Assembly (NCBI GenBank): GCA_012514595.1
Contig: JAAYZZ010000087.1
Coordinates: forward strand, 1-8,581
Direction: 5' to 3'
Length of the DNA: 8,581 nt
From: Elusimicrobiota bacterium
Lineage (GTDB): Bacteria; Omnitrophota; Gorgyraeia; Zapsychrales; Fredricksoniimonadaceae
Part shown: one piece after another, positions 1 through 5,880 of the stretch
Layout of the letters: every line of letters begins with the position of its first letter
Position numbering within the stretch: the stretch's first letter is position 1
Notes under the pieces: generated by a model
Database searches by the model: none
Told to the model about the DNA's origin: nothing
Seen by the model: the letters and a program-made list of their open reading frames with translations, nothing else
Made by a program: the position numbers and the translations under genes

Positions 1-9
1 AGGGTTTTT

Positions 10-1893
10 ATGAGATCTTATGATGTGATCGTCGTCGGCGGAGGACACGCCGGGATCGAAGCGGCCCTGGCCCCGGCCCGGATGGGTTTGCGGGTCTTGA
101 TGGTCAATTTCCGTTTCGAGAGCGTCGGACAGATGAGCTGCAATCCGGCCATCGGCGGAGTGGGAAAGGGCCAACTGGTCCGGGAGATCGATTGTCTCGG
201 CGGAGAGATGGGGCTTGCCGCAGACAGGACCGGGATCCAGTTCCGTCAGCTCAATGCCTCCAAGGGACAGGCTGTCCGATCCTCGCGCGCGCAGTGTGAC
301 CGGCAGCGCTACCGCAGTTACATGCAGGGCGTGATCCGGGCGCAGGCCGTTCTGGAGTTCATGCCGGCAGAGGTGGTGGAGGTCCTTGTTGAGAACGGGC
401 GCGCGGCCGGGGTCCGGACCGCGGCAGGGGAGAGGATCGGGGCCCCGACGGTGATCATAACGGCCGGGACCTTTCTGAACGGACGCATGCATGTCGGTCC
501 CCGCATCATCCCCGGCGGGCGGATCGACGATCCGGCGTCCGTATCCCTGGCGCGTTCGCTGGAGGGGCTGGGGTTCGTCCTTAGGAATTTCAAGACCGGG
601 ACCCCGCCGCGGCTTGACAAGAACACGATTGACTTTTCGCGCTGTGCGCGTCAGGATTCGGACGAGAGGATCCTGCCCTTCTCTTTGCGGACACCGGGGA
701 TCTCTCCGGAACAGACGCTCCTTCCCTGCTGGGTGACCGCAACGAACGAAGAGACCCATCGCATCATTCGGGACAATTTCCATCTTTCGCCGATGTATTC
801 GGGGCAGATCGATGCGACGGGGGTGCGTTACTGCCCCTCTATCGAGGACAAGCTCAAGAAATTCTCGGAAAAACCGTCGCATCAGGTGTTTCTCGAACCC
901 GACGGCGTGGAGACGGATGTGGTCTATCCCAACGGGATCTCGACGGGGCTTCCCGAGCATGTCCAGGAGTCCTTTGTCCGAACGATCCCGGGCCTGGAGA
1001 AGGCGGCCTTTCTGCGTTATGGGTACTCGATCGAACACGCGGTGATTCATGCCGAGGAACTGACCCACGGTCTTGAATCCCGGCGGATCGGGGGGCTCTT
1101 CTTTGCGGGACAGGTGAACGGGACCACGGGGTATGAGGAGGCCGGGGCCCAGGGGATCGTGGCCGGGATCAATGCGGCTCTTCGGGTCAAGGGCGAGGCC
1201 CCGTTCCATCTGCGGCGGGACGAGGCGTATGCGGGCGTTCTCATTGATGATCTCATCACCAAGGGGACGAATGAGCCGTACCGCATGTTCACATCCCGTG
1301 TGGAGTACAGGCTCCTGGTCCGGGAGGATAATACGGACCGTCGTCTGGCCGACCACGCCTTTCGTCTGGGGCTCATGGACGACCCGCTGCACGCCGCGAT
1401 CCAGAAGAAATATGACCGGATCGGCCGTACGATCCAGCGCATGGAAGAAAAGGTCCTTCGCCCATCGGAGATCAGTCCCGTCCTTTCGGCTGCCGGTTCC
1501 TCTGCGGCTTCGCGGGCGCTCTCCGTCGCCGAGGTCCTGCGCAGGCCCGAGATCTCTCTGTCCATGCTGGTCCGTTTCGAGGAAGGGCTGCGGGATCTCT
1601 CCGATGAGGAATGTGCCGCCGTCGAGTATGAGGTGAAATACGAGGGGTTCATCGACCGGCAGCGCAAGGAGGTCGAGAAGTTCCGTCATCTGGAGAACAT
1701 CAAAGTTCCAGCGGAGATCGATTACACCGGGATCCCGGGACTGTCTTTCGAGGTTCGGCAGAAACTGGGGCATATCAGGCCCGTCACGCTCGCCCAAGCC
1801 GAAAGGATCTCCGGGGTGACGCCGGCCGCGATCTCGATCCTGATGGTCTATTTGAGGAAATATTTCTTGGAGAGGGAGAGGGCCGGGGCATGA
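10..1893 (+). CDS. mnmG: tRNA uridine-5-carboxymethylaminomethyl modification enzyme MnmG (GidA)
   Basis: This is a complete FAD-dependent tRNA-modifying enzyme of 627 residues, the usual length for the family. With MnmE it installs the (carboxymethyl)aminomethyl group at C5 of wobble U34 in certain tRNAs, in the cytoplasm. The sequence shows the N-terminal dinucleotide-binding loop GGGHAG (residues 10-15), the SCNPAIGG block with conserved Cys44, TGTPPRLDK (196-204), YCPSIEDK with conserved Cys275, and the second GidA signature starting AGQVNG at 366. The C-terminal third is helical, as expected for the MnmE/tRNA-binding domain. The ATG at 10 is chosen because it directly precedes the first beta strand of the FAD fold and has AGGG five bases upstream. 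Its TGA overlaps the next gene's ATG. Identification is by recognised family motifs and is very secure. Confidence 0.98.
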   Translation: MRSYDVIVVGGGHAGIEAALAPARMGLRVLMVNFRFESVGQMSCNPAIGGVGKGQLVREIDCLGGEMGLAADRTGIQFRQLNASKGQAVRSSRAQCDRQRYRSYMQGVIRAQAVLEFMPAEVVEVLVENGRAAGVRTAAGERIGAPTVIITAGTFLNGRMHVGPRIIPGGRIDDPASVSLARSLEGLGFVLRNFKTGTPPRLDKNTIDFSRCARQDSDERILPFSLRTPGISPEQTLLPCWVTATNEETHRIIRDNFHLSPMYSGQIDATGVRYCPSIEDKLKKFSEKPSHQVFLEPDGVETDVVYPNGISTGLPEHVQESFVRTIPGLEKAAFLRYGYSIEHAVIHAEELTHGLESRRIGGLFFAGQVNGTTGYEEAGAQGIVAGINAALRVKGEAPFHLRRDEAYAGVLIDDLITKGTNEPYRMFTSRVEYRLLVREDNTDRRLADHAFRLGLMDDPLHAAIQKKYDRIGRTIQRMEEKVLRPSEISPVLSAAGSSAASRALSVAEVLRRPEISLSMLVRFEEGLRDLSDEECAAVEYEVKYEGFIDRQRKEVEKFRHLENIKVPAEIDYTGIPGLSFEVRQKLGHIRPVTLAQAERISGVTPAAISILMVYLRKYFLERERAGA

Positions 1894-2555
1894 AGAAGGG
1901 CTGGGTTATCCTTTTTGTCCTTGGGGTGACAGCCCTCCTCACCTGGGTGGGAATCCGGGTTCTTCCAGATGAGGCCCGCGTGAGAGAATACCTGTCCGGC
2001 GTTCCACTCTTTCCTGCCGTCGTGATGTTCGTTGCGGCCTATGTCCTGTCCTCTTTTGTGGTCGTGGATATAAAGGATCTTTTCAAGATCGTCGCAGCGC
2101 TTGTCTTCGGGGTCCTGTGGAGCACGCTTTTCATTTGGATCGCGGAGATCATCAGCAATATTATCTTGTTCCATCTCGCGCGAAGGGTCGGACGTGGATG
2201 GATCGAGCGGCGTTTTTCCCTTCAGGGAAGGGATGTCCGGCTTGTCGAGAGCATGTGCGGTTTAGGGCAGATCTTCATCTTAAGGACTATACCGATTGTG
2301 CCTTACCGGATCCTGGATCTGGCCTACGGATTGACCGCCGTACCGTTCCGACGGTATTTTTTGGTCTCGGCTCTGGCCTCTCCTGTGAGGATCTTCTGGC
2401 TCCAGGCGATCCTGGCCGGGGTGGGGGGCGCGGTCCTGGATCCGGTGAAGATGCAGGCCTATCTTTTGGAGAATCCGCAGATCCTGACATGGAGTGCGGG
2501 GTATCTCGTGTTCAGTATTGTCATGATCGGGATCCTTTCAAAAAGACGTGTTTGA
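1890..2555 (+). CDS. TVP38/TMEM64 (VTT/DedA-like) family membrane protein
   Basis: This is a 221-residue polytopic inner-membrane protein. Hydrophobic segments lie at roughly residues 5-25, 41-59, 67-96, 127-148, 155-180 and 196-216, with a basic C-terminus. The middle part has the family's re-entrant/arginine pattern: FHLARRVGR near residue 93, then ILRTIPIVPYRILDLAYGL, a form of the R-x-x-P motif of the SNARE-associated/VTT domain. Eukaryotic VTT relatives are lipid scramblases, and bacterial DedA relatives are linked to lipid-carrier recycling and envelope homeostasis; the substrate of this member is unknown. The start overlaps the mnmG stop (ATGA), so the gene is probably translationally coupled to mnmG. 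One departure is SALASPVRIFWL, where relatives usually have a T-x-x-G-x-x-P-G-like stretch. The family call is good; the function is not known. Confidence 0.85.
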   Translation: MKKGWVILFVLGVTALLTWVGIRVLPDEARVREYLSGVPLFPAVVMFVAAYVLSSFVVVDIKDLFKIVAALVFGVLWSTLFIWIAEIISNIILFHLARRVGRGWIERRFSLQGRDVRLVESMCGLGQIFILRTIPIVPYRILDLAYGLTAVPFRRYFLVSALASPVRIFWLQAILAGVGGAVLDPVKMQAYLLENPQILTWSAGYLVFSIVMIGILSKRRV

Positions 2556-2568
2556 TTTTGTCTTTTGC

Positions 2569-2577
2569 TGTTATACT
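2569..2577 (+). promoter_or_regulatory. Candidate extended -10 promoter ahead of the small Cys-rich genes
   Basis: The bases TGTTATACT match an extended -10 element (TGn followed by TATACT) in an AT-rich gap after the membrane-protein gene. TGTTTG at 2549-2554 is a poor -35 at 17-bp spacing, which is tolerable with an extended -10. A start near 2584 would leave a leader of about 27 bases before the ATG at 2611. This would separate the small-gene pair from mnmG. It was called by eye only. Confidence 0.4.
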
Positions 2578-2610
2578 TTCTTCGGCAGGTCGGAGAAGAG
2601 AGGTCTTGTG

Positions 2611-2910
2611 ATGCGATATCTTCTGGCATTTGTGTTTATTTTTGCCGTTCTTGTTCGGGTGGCCCCGCATTGCTGTGCCCAGGAGCCGCGGAAGGCCCCT
2701 TCCTGTCACGGGGAACAGCAGGGGCCTGTTCAAGAGCCGGATTGCCCGTGCGATCACCTTTGCTGTTTCGCCACGCCGTATCTTTTCGTCTTTTCCTCGT
2801 TGCCTTCGGTGACTTTTGATCATGTCGAGTTCGCTCCGCAGAAGGCCCTGTTGGCCCAGGACGTGGAGCGACGGATCTTTCATCCCCCGCCCGCAGACCG
2901 TCTCGCTTAA
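2611..2910 (+). CDS. Small exported Cys/His-containing protein, possible metal-related
   Basis: I do not recognise this 99-residue protein as a named family. It begins with a clear hydrophobic signal-like segment (residues 3-19) ending in PHCCAQ, so export is likely, with cleavage near residue 23. The mature part holds CH at 32-33, CPCDHLCC at 45-52 and a second hydrophobic stretch at 53-65. It ends in a proline-rich FHPPP motif. The Cys/His clusters suggest metal binding, and the layout loosely resembles short proteins of the DUF2946 kind found near copper or heavy-metal efflux genes; that comparison is from memory. The ATG at 2611 is preferred over an upstream GTG at 2548 because GAGAGG lies seven bases before it and the upstream extension overlaps the previous gene. 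A Cys-rich exported peptide is encoded 43 bases downstream, which supports a shared metal or redox role. Confidence 0.7.
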   Translation: MRYLLAFVFIFAVLVRVAPHCCAQEPRKAPSCHGEQQGPVQEPDCPCDHLCCFATPYLFVFSSLPSVTFDHVEFAPQKALLAQDVERRIFHPPPADRLA

Positions 2911-2936
2911 GACTTGGCATTTATCGCTTATAACTT

Positions 2937-2953
2937 TATAAAAGGAGTGTTTT
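2937..2953 (+). promoter_or_regulatory. AT-rich leader and strong ribosome binding site of the Cys-rich peptide gene
   Basis: AAGGAG at 2942-2947 stands six bases before the ATG at 2954, which fixes that start. The gap from 2911 is unusually AT-rich. TTGGCA (2914-2919) and TATAAA (2937-2942) are 17 bases apart and look like a promoter. However, a start from them would fall downstream of the AAGGAG, so they cannot serve this gene if the ribosome site is used. TATAAC at 2929-2934 would be compatible but lacks a good -35. Confidence 0.5.
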
Positions 2954-3178
2954 ATGAAGAATCTTATCGTGTCAGCGTTCATCGTGGCCTCTCTTCTTTT
3001 TGTCGGGAATGTCCTGGCCGAAGGGAAGGCCTGCTGTAGGGCCGCCTCGTGCGATTGTGGGGCCTCCTCCTGCTGTGCGGGAGGGAAGTGTTCCTGCGCC
3101 GGGGATTGCTGCAAGGGAGACCAGTGCTCCTGTGCGCCGGTCCAGGATGAAAAGCCCTGCGGGTGTAAGTCGAAATAA
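2954..3178 (+). CDS. Exported metallothionein-like Cys-rich peptide
   Basis: This 74-residue precursor has a textbook signal peptide: Lys3, a hydrophobic core over residues 4-20 and a VLA cleavage site at 20-22. The mature part of about 52 residues carries 14 cysteines (27%), arranged as CC, C-x-C and CC-x(n)-C-x-C clusters separated by Gly, Ser, Ala and Lys, with almost no aromatic residues. Such spacing is what metallothioneins use to build thiolate clusters with Zn, Cu, Cd or Ag, but characterised bacterial metallothioneins are cytoplasmic. Export suggests periplasmic or surface metal capture, or a disulfide-rich structural peptide. It has a strong ribosome site and is followed 25 bases later by a terminator. 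It pairs with the preceding small Cys/His protein. It is not assignable to a named family from sequence alone; low complexity makes homology misleading. Confidence 0.8.
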   Translation: MKNLIVSAFIVASLLFVGNVLAEGKACCRAASCDCGASSCCAGGKCSCAGDCCKGDQCSCAPVQDEKPCGCKSK

Positions 3179-3203
3179 CCTGCGGGTATCGTGAGAGCGC
3201 CAA

Positions 3204-3228
3204 GGGCGGCCTTCGGGCCGCCCTTTTT
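3204..3228 (+). terminator. Rho-independent terminator of the plus-strand block
   Basis: There is a perfect 8-bp stem GGGCGGCC / GGCCGCCC with a TTCG tetraloop, followed by five T at 3224-3228. It lies 25 bases after the Cys-rich gene's stop. On the opposite strand the same stem is preceded by A5 but followed by TTGG, so it would terminate the thi operon only weakly. Confidence 0.9.
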
Positions 3229-3249
3229 AAATAGGGACAGTCCCTATTT
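3229..3249. repeat. Perfect REP-like palindrome containing the thiF stop codon
   Basis: AAATAGGGAC and GTCCCTATTT are perfect 10-bp arms around a single A at 3239. The thiF stop codon (TAG on the minus strand, 3246-3244) lies in the right arm. I recall GGGACAG...CCCTATTT palindromes as dispersed extragenic repeats, sometimes beside REP-associated Y1 transposases, but no transposase is present here. It may also help end minus-strand transcription just after thiF. Confidence 0.75.
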
Positions 3250-3852
3250 TTCGAGAGCGCGGGAGAGGACGATCTCCGCCATCTTGGCCGCGCATTGAAG
3301 GACCCGCGGAGCCAGGGGCGGATGCCCGTCGTGGATCGAGGTCGTCCCGTCCCCGACGATGTAGAGATTGTTGATCTGGCGCACAGTTGTCGGATCTCCT
3401 CCCGTCAGTCCCGCCATGCCGTTGCCGCTCACCACACACCGCGTACGACCGATCGCCCACTCCGTAAATTCCCGCTTGATCTCCGCCTGGTCAAAGGCCT
3501 CGACCAGAATGGGGAGGCCGGTCAGGAAGGCGTCCGCATTGGCGCGCGTCCATTCCGCCTGATGGGTCACGATGAGGGCATCGGGATTGACGGCGAGCAT
3601 CCGCATCTTGAGAGCCTCGACCTTGGGTCTTCCGATGTCGGTGAGGGTGTAGTCCTGGCGGTTGAGGTTCGAGGCCTCGACCGCGTCTTTGTCCAGAATC
3701 TCGAAGCGCACGAATCCCGAGCGCACAAGGGTCATTGCCACATTGGATCCGAGTCCGCCCGCGCCCGCGATGCCGATCGGGGTGGCGCGGATCTTTGCGA
3801 GTTGGGTGTCTGTGAGATAGCGGGAGAGGGCTTCTGTAAAAGGGTTGGGCAT
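3244..3852 (-). CDS. thiF: Sulfur carrier protein ThiS adenylyltransferase ThiF (short form)
   Basis: This is a 202-residue E1-like enzyme that activates the C-terminal glycine of ThiS as an acyl-adenylate, so that sulfur can be transferred to form the ThiS thiocarboxylate for thiazole synthesis. The sequence shows the nucleotide-binding loop GAGGLG (30-35), the acidic residues D54 and D56 after the second strand, the NLNRQ motif (62-66) with the conserved Arg, and Lys77 in GRPK. It matches the short ThiF subfamily of about 200 residues rather than the 250-residue MoeB-like form. The zinc-binding CxxC pairs are absent, and only Cys139 and Cys187 remain. The ATG at 3852 has AAGGA seven bases upstream. 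It is the last gene of the thi operon, separated from thiH by a repeat-filled gap, and it ends inside a palindrome, so the last residues may have been set by that insertion. Confidence 0.92.
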   Translation of the reverse strand: MPNPFTEALSRYLTDTQLAKIRATPIGIAGAGGLGSNVAMTLVRSGFVRFEILDKDAVEASNLNRQDYTLTDIGRPKVEALKMRMLAVNPDALIVTHQAEWTRANADAFLTGLPILVEAFDQAEIKREFTEWAIGRTRCVVSGNGMAGLTGGDPTTVRQINNLYIVGDGTTSIHDGHPPLAPRVLQCAAKMAEIVLSRALEK

Positions 3853-3866
3853 AGTTTCCTTTTGGG

Positions 3867-3980
3867 GAGGCTGCTTCGCTCGCTAACGCTCGCAATGACG
3901 ACTGAAGTTAAAAGGAGAAAAGATCTTCGTCATTGCGAGGAGGGGCGATCTTTAGGCCGCCAGCCAATGAAGCCGCCTCA
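3867..3980. repeat. Pair of inverted CGTCATTGCGAG-type intergenic repeat elements
   Basis: The thiH-thiF gap is almost filled by two copies of an element beginning CGTCATTGCGAG, facing away from each other. A perfect 13-bp inverted repeat (3889-3901 and 3927-3939, CTCGCAATGACGA and its complement) encloses a 25-base loop. The left copy continues with GCTTCGCTCGC-like sequence towards thiF. The right copy runs towards thiH and ends at the thiH stop (3978-3980). Elements starting this way are widespread non-coding repeats in many bacterial genomes (recalled, not searched). In the mRNA the arms could fold as a hairpin between thiH and thiF. Confidence 0.7.
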
Positions 3981-4997
3981 CGAGTTCTCAATTCTCCTCC
4001 AATCTGTGAACACCGGATCGAAGCCGTTGCTTTTTAAATATTCTATCATTTCCCCGGAACTCCGGGTATCCGCCATGTCGAATTGGGGGTCTTTGGAGGA
4101 TTCTTCCGCGTAACCGCCGACCGTCGTGCGCGAGCCGATCGAGACGCGCGTGACCGCGACCTCCAGGGCGCGGTTGCGGAACTCGGCGGACTCTCTCGTC
4201 GAAAGATTGATGCTGACACGAGGAAACAGGACTCGTGTCAGGCACAGGATTTTGAGAAAGGTGATATCATCGATGCTGGAGGCGCAGAAGCTTTGGGTCT
4301 TGATGGTCCGCAGCCGCGGGAACGAGAGGCTGTATTCAACGCCGGGGAATCTTTTTTCCATCTCGCGAAGATGCGTGTAGAGATCCGCAAGGTCCTCGGC
4401 CAGGGGACCGAGCCCCAGGAGAATGCCAAGTGAGATCTGCCGCATGCCGGCCTTGGCGATCCGTTCGGGCGCGCCCCGGCGGAAGACGTAGTCTTTTTTC
4501 TGCCCGCCCAGGTGGACCTCGGCGTAACGCGAGCGGTCATAGGTCTCTTGGTACACCGTCACCCCATCGGCGCCGGCCTCGTAGAGGATGCGGTAGTCCT
4601 CTTCTGCCATCGGATAGACTTCGAGAGAGATCCCCTGAAAATACTTTTTGGCGAGCGCGACCGCCTCTTTGAGATAAGAGACGGGGGTCGCCTGTGGCGA
4701 CTCACCGGTCAACAGCAAAATGTTTTGGACGCCGGTCCGCGCGATGGCCCGCATCTCCCGGTCGATCTCATCGGGAGAGAGTTTGCTCCGGTCGATCTTG
4801 TGGCGGCTGTTGAACCCGCAGTAGATGCATGCGCTCTCGCAGAGATTCGAGAGATAGAGAGGCGTGTAGAGTCCGACGGCACGTCCGAAGTACTGGCGGG
4901 TGAGGCATTTTGCATCCTGCGCAAGGACTTCGAGGCGGCGCGGGTCCCGGTCAGCGAGGAGGGAAGGGATGGCGTTGAGGCGAGAAAGGGTATCCAT
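3978..4997 (-). CDS. thiH: 2-iminoacetate synthase (tyrosine lyase) ThiH
   Basis: ThiH is a radical SAM enzyme that cleaves tyrosine to p-cresol and dehydroglycine (2-iminoacetate), which ThiG uses to build the thiamine thiazole. The sequence has the cluster-binding CESACIYC (Cys53, 57 and 60, C-x3-C-x2-C), then CGF, LLTGES, the VYQETY motif and the GGYAEES and F-x-x-DWR C-terminal motifs that align with E. coli ThiH. The 339 residues are shorter than E. coli's 377, with the loss at the N-terminus. The start is uncertain. ATG 4997 is preferred because everything upstream of it is heptamer repeat; GTG 5027 would add ten repeat-encoded residues. Neither has a recognisable ribosome site. The enzyme is oxygen-sensitive, which fits an anaerobe. 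The gene lies 86 bases after thiG and 125 before thiF. Confidence 0.95.
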   Translation of the reverse strand: MDTLSRLNAIPSLLADRDPRRLEVLAQDAKCLTRQYFGRAVGLYTPLYLSNLCESACIYCGFNSRHKIDRSKLSPDEIDREMRAIARTGVQNILLLTGESPQATPVSYLKEAVALAKKYFQGISLEVYPMAEEDYRILYEAGADGVTVYQETYDRSRYAEVHLGGQKKDYVFRRGAPERIAKAGMRQISLGILLGLGPLAEDLADLYTHLREMEKRFPGVEYSLSFPRLRTIKTQSFCASSIDDITFLKILCLTRVLFPRVSINLSTRESAEFRNRALEVAVTRVSIGSRTTVGGYAEESSKDPQFDMADTRSSGEMIEYLKSNGFDPVFTDWRRIENS

Positions 4998-4999
4998 GT

Positions 5000-5027
5000 C
5001 TGACACATGACGCATGACACATGACAC
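5000..5027 (-). repeat. Heptamer repeat cluster 1 (GTGTCAT-type, four copies)
   Basis: Read on the minus strand there are four contiguous 7-base units at 5027-5021, 5020-5014, 5013-5007 and 5006-5000, all fitting GYGTCAK. The array ends two bases before the preferred thiH ATG. It occupies the place where a ribosome binding site should be, and if translated from the GTG at 5027 it would add residues to ThiH. Confidence 0.85.
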
Positions 5028-5081
5028 ACGAGGATCCCGAGGGTGGAACGCTCGGGTGTCTGGTGTCTTGTGTCGGGCGTC
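5002..5081. other. Long imperfect hairpin formed by heptamer clusters 1 and 2
   Basis: Bases 5002-5032 and 5051-5081 are imperfect inverted complements: about 23 of 31 positions pair by hand alignment, around an 18-base loop (5033-5050). The mismatches fall mainly at the variable positions of each heptamer. The thiG-thiH gap would therefore fold into one extended stem in the transcript. A role in mRNA processing or in setting ThiG:ThiH ratios is possible but only inferred. Confidence 0.65.
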
Positions 5082-5083
5082 TT
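5056..5083 (+). repeat. Heptamer repeat cluster 2 (GYGTCNN, four copies)
   Basis: Four contiguous units on the plus strand lie at 5056-5062, 5063-5069, 5070-5076 and 5077-5083, all of the form GTGTCNN except the last, GCGTCTT. The array stops exactly at the thiG stop codon (5084-5086). It is in the same register as clusters 1 and 3 and in opposite orientation to cluster 1. Confidence 0.85.
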
Positions 5084-5878
5084 TTATTCGTACAAGAACC
5101 CCGTCAACGGCGACGAGGCATCTCCCTGTATTTTCTTCGTCGGAAGACCGCTCAGGTATCCCGCACGTCCGGCTTCAACGGCCCGGGCAAAGGCCCTGGC
5201 GAGAAGGGCCGGGTCATCCGCGATCGCGACCGCGGTGTTCACAAGCACGGCGTCCGCCCCCATCTCCATGGCCTCGCAGGCCTGGGATGGGGCGCCGATC
5301 CCCGCGTCCACAATGACGGGAACATCGATCTCATCGATCAGGACCTGGATGAATTCGCGGGTTTTCAAGCCCTGGTTCGATCCGATGAAGGACCCGAGGG
5401 GCATGACCGCCGCGGCGCCGGCATCGACCAGACGCCGCGCAACATAGAGATCCGGGGTCACATAGGGGAGGACGACGAATCCTTCTTTGACCAGGAGCTC
5501 CGTGGCCTTGATCGTCTCTTCGTTATCAGGCAGAAGATATTTGGAGTCGTTGATGACCTCGATCTTGATCCAGTGCCCCTGTCCTGAGGCCTTGGCGAGA
5601 CGCGCCAGTCGGACAGCCTCATCGGCGTTCCGGGCCCCCGAGGTGTTGGTCAGAAGCGTGACGCCTTCGGGGATGTAGGAGAGGATGTTCTCTTCATGAC
5701 GCTCCACATCGATCCGCCGGAGTGCGACGGTTACGATCTCGGCGCCAGAGGCCGTGATCGCGGCCTGGAGGGTGGCCTTGTCCTTGAATTTTCCTGTGCC
5801 GAGGAGAAATCGGGATGCGAAGGTTTTTCCGCCGAGTGTTAATGGGTCCTGTGTCATGGGTCTTGTGTCTGGTGACAT
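5084..5878 (-). CDS. thiG: Thiazole synthase ThiG
   Basis: ThiG condenses 1-deoxy-D-xylulose 5-phosphate, dehydroglycine and sulfur from ThiS thiocarboxylate into the thiazole phosphate of thiamine. It is a soluble TIM-barrel enzyme that partners ThiS. The sequence shows the FLLGTGKF start of the barrel (24-31), WIKIEV with the Schiff-base Lys105, LPYVTPD (137-143), MPLGSFIGSNQG (159-170) and the phosphate-binding DAGIGAPS (191-198). The C-terminus TGFLYE is typical. The 264-residue start at 5878 is chosen because GGAGGT lies eight bases upstream; it is two bases past the thiS stop. An internal ATG at 5857 would give the usual length of about 257 residues. The extra N-terminal segment and that second ATG are made of heptamer repeat sequence. 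Confidence 0.96.
   Translation of the reverse strand: MSPDTRPMTQDPLTLGGKTFASRFLLGTGKFKDKATLQAAITASGAEIVTVALRRIDVERHEENILSYIPEGVTLLTNTSGARNADEAVRLARLAKASGQGHWIKIEVINDSKYLLPDNEETIKATELLVKEGFVVLPYVTPDLYVARRLVDAGAAAVMPLGSFIGSNQGLKTREFIQVLIDEIDVPVIVDAGIGAPSQACEAMEMGADAVLVNTAVAIADDPALLARAFARAVEAGRAGYLSGLPTKKIQGDASSPLTGFLYE
5844..5878 (+). repeat. Heptamer repeat cluster 3 inside the 5' end of thiG
   Basis: Four contiguous units lie on the plus strand at 5844-5850, 5851-5857, 5858-5864 and 5865-5871 (GKGTCNN), with a degenerate fifth (GTGACAT) reaching 5878. The register and orientation match cluster 2, so thiG is bracketed by direct copies. On the coding strand this array encodes the non-conserved ThiG N-terminus (about residues 1-12). 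Confidence 0.75.
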
Positions 5879-5880
5879 TT

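Noticed and set aside
2548..2610. Upstream GTG start for the small Cys/His protein
   Set aside because: It overlaps the end of the membrane-protein gene and spoils the signal peptide. The ATG at 2611 has a good ribosome site and starts directly at the signal sequence.
2914..2942. TTGGCA-17-TATAAA as the promoter of the Cys-rich peptide gene
   Set aside because: Transcription would start downstream of the gene's own AAGGAG, leaving an mRNA without its ribosome site. The AT-richness may be coincidental.
3295..4113. Plus-strand open frame across thiF and the thiH-thiF gap
   Set aside because: It mirrors thiF and passes through non-coding repeats. It has no ribosome site and no family resemblance.
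5000..5083. Heptamer arrays as a CRISPR array
   Set aside because: The units are 7 bases, contiguous and without spacers, and there are no cas genes.
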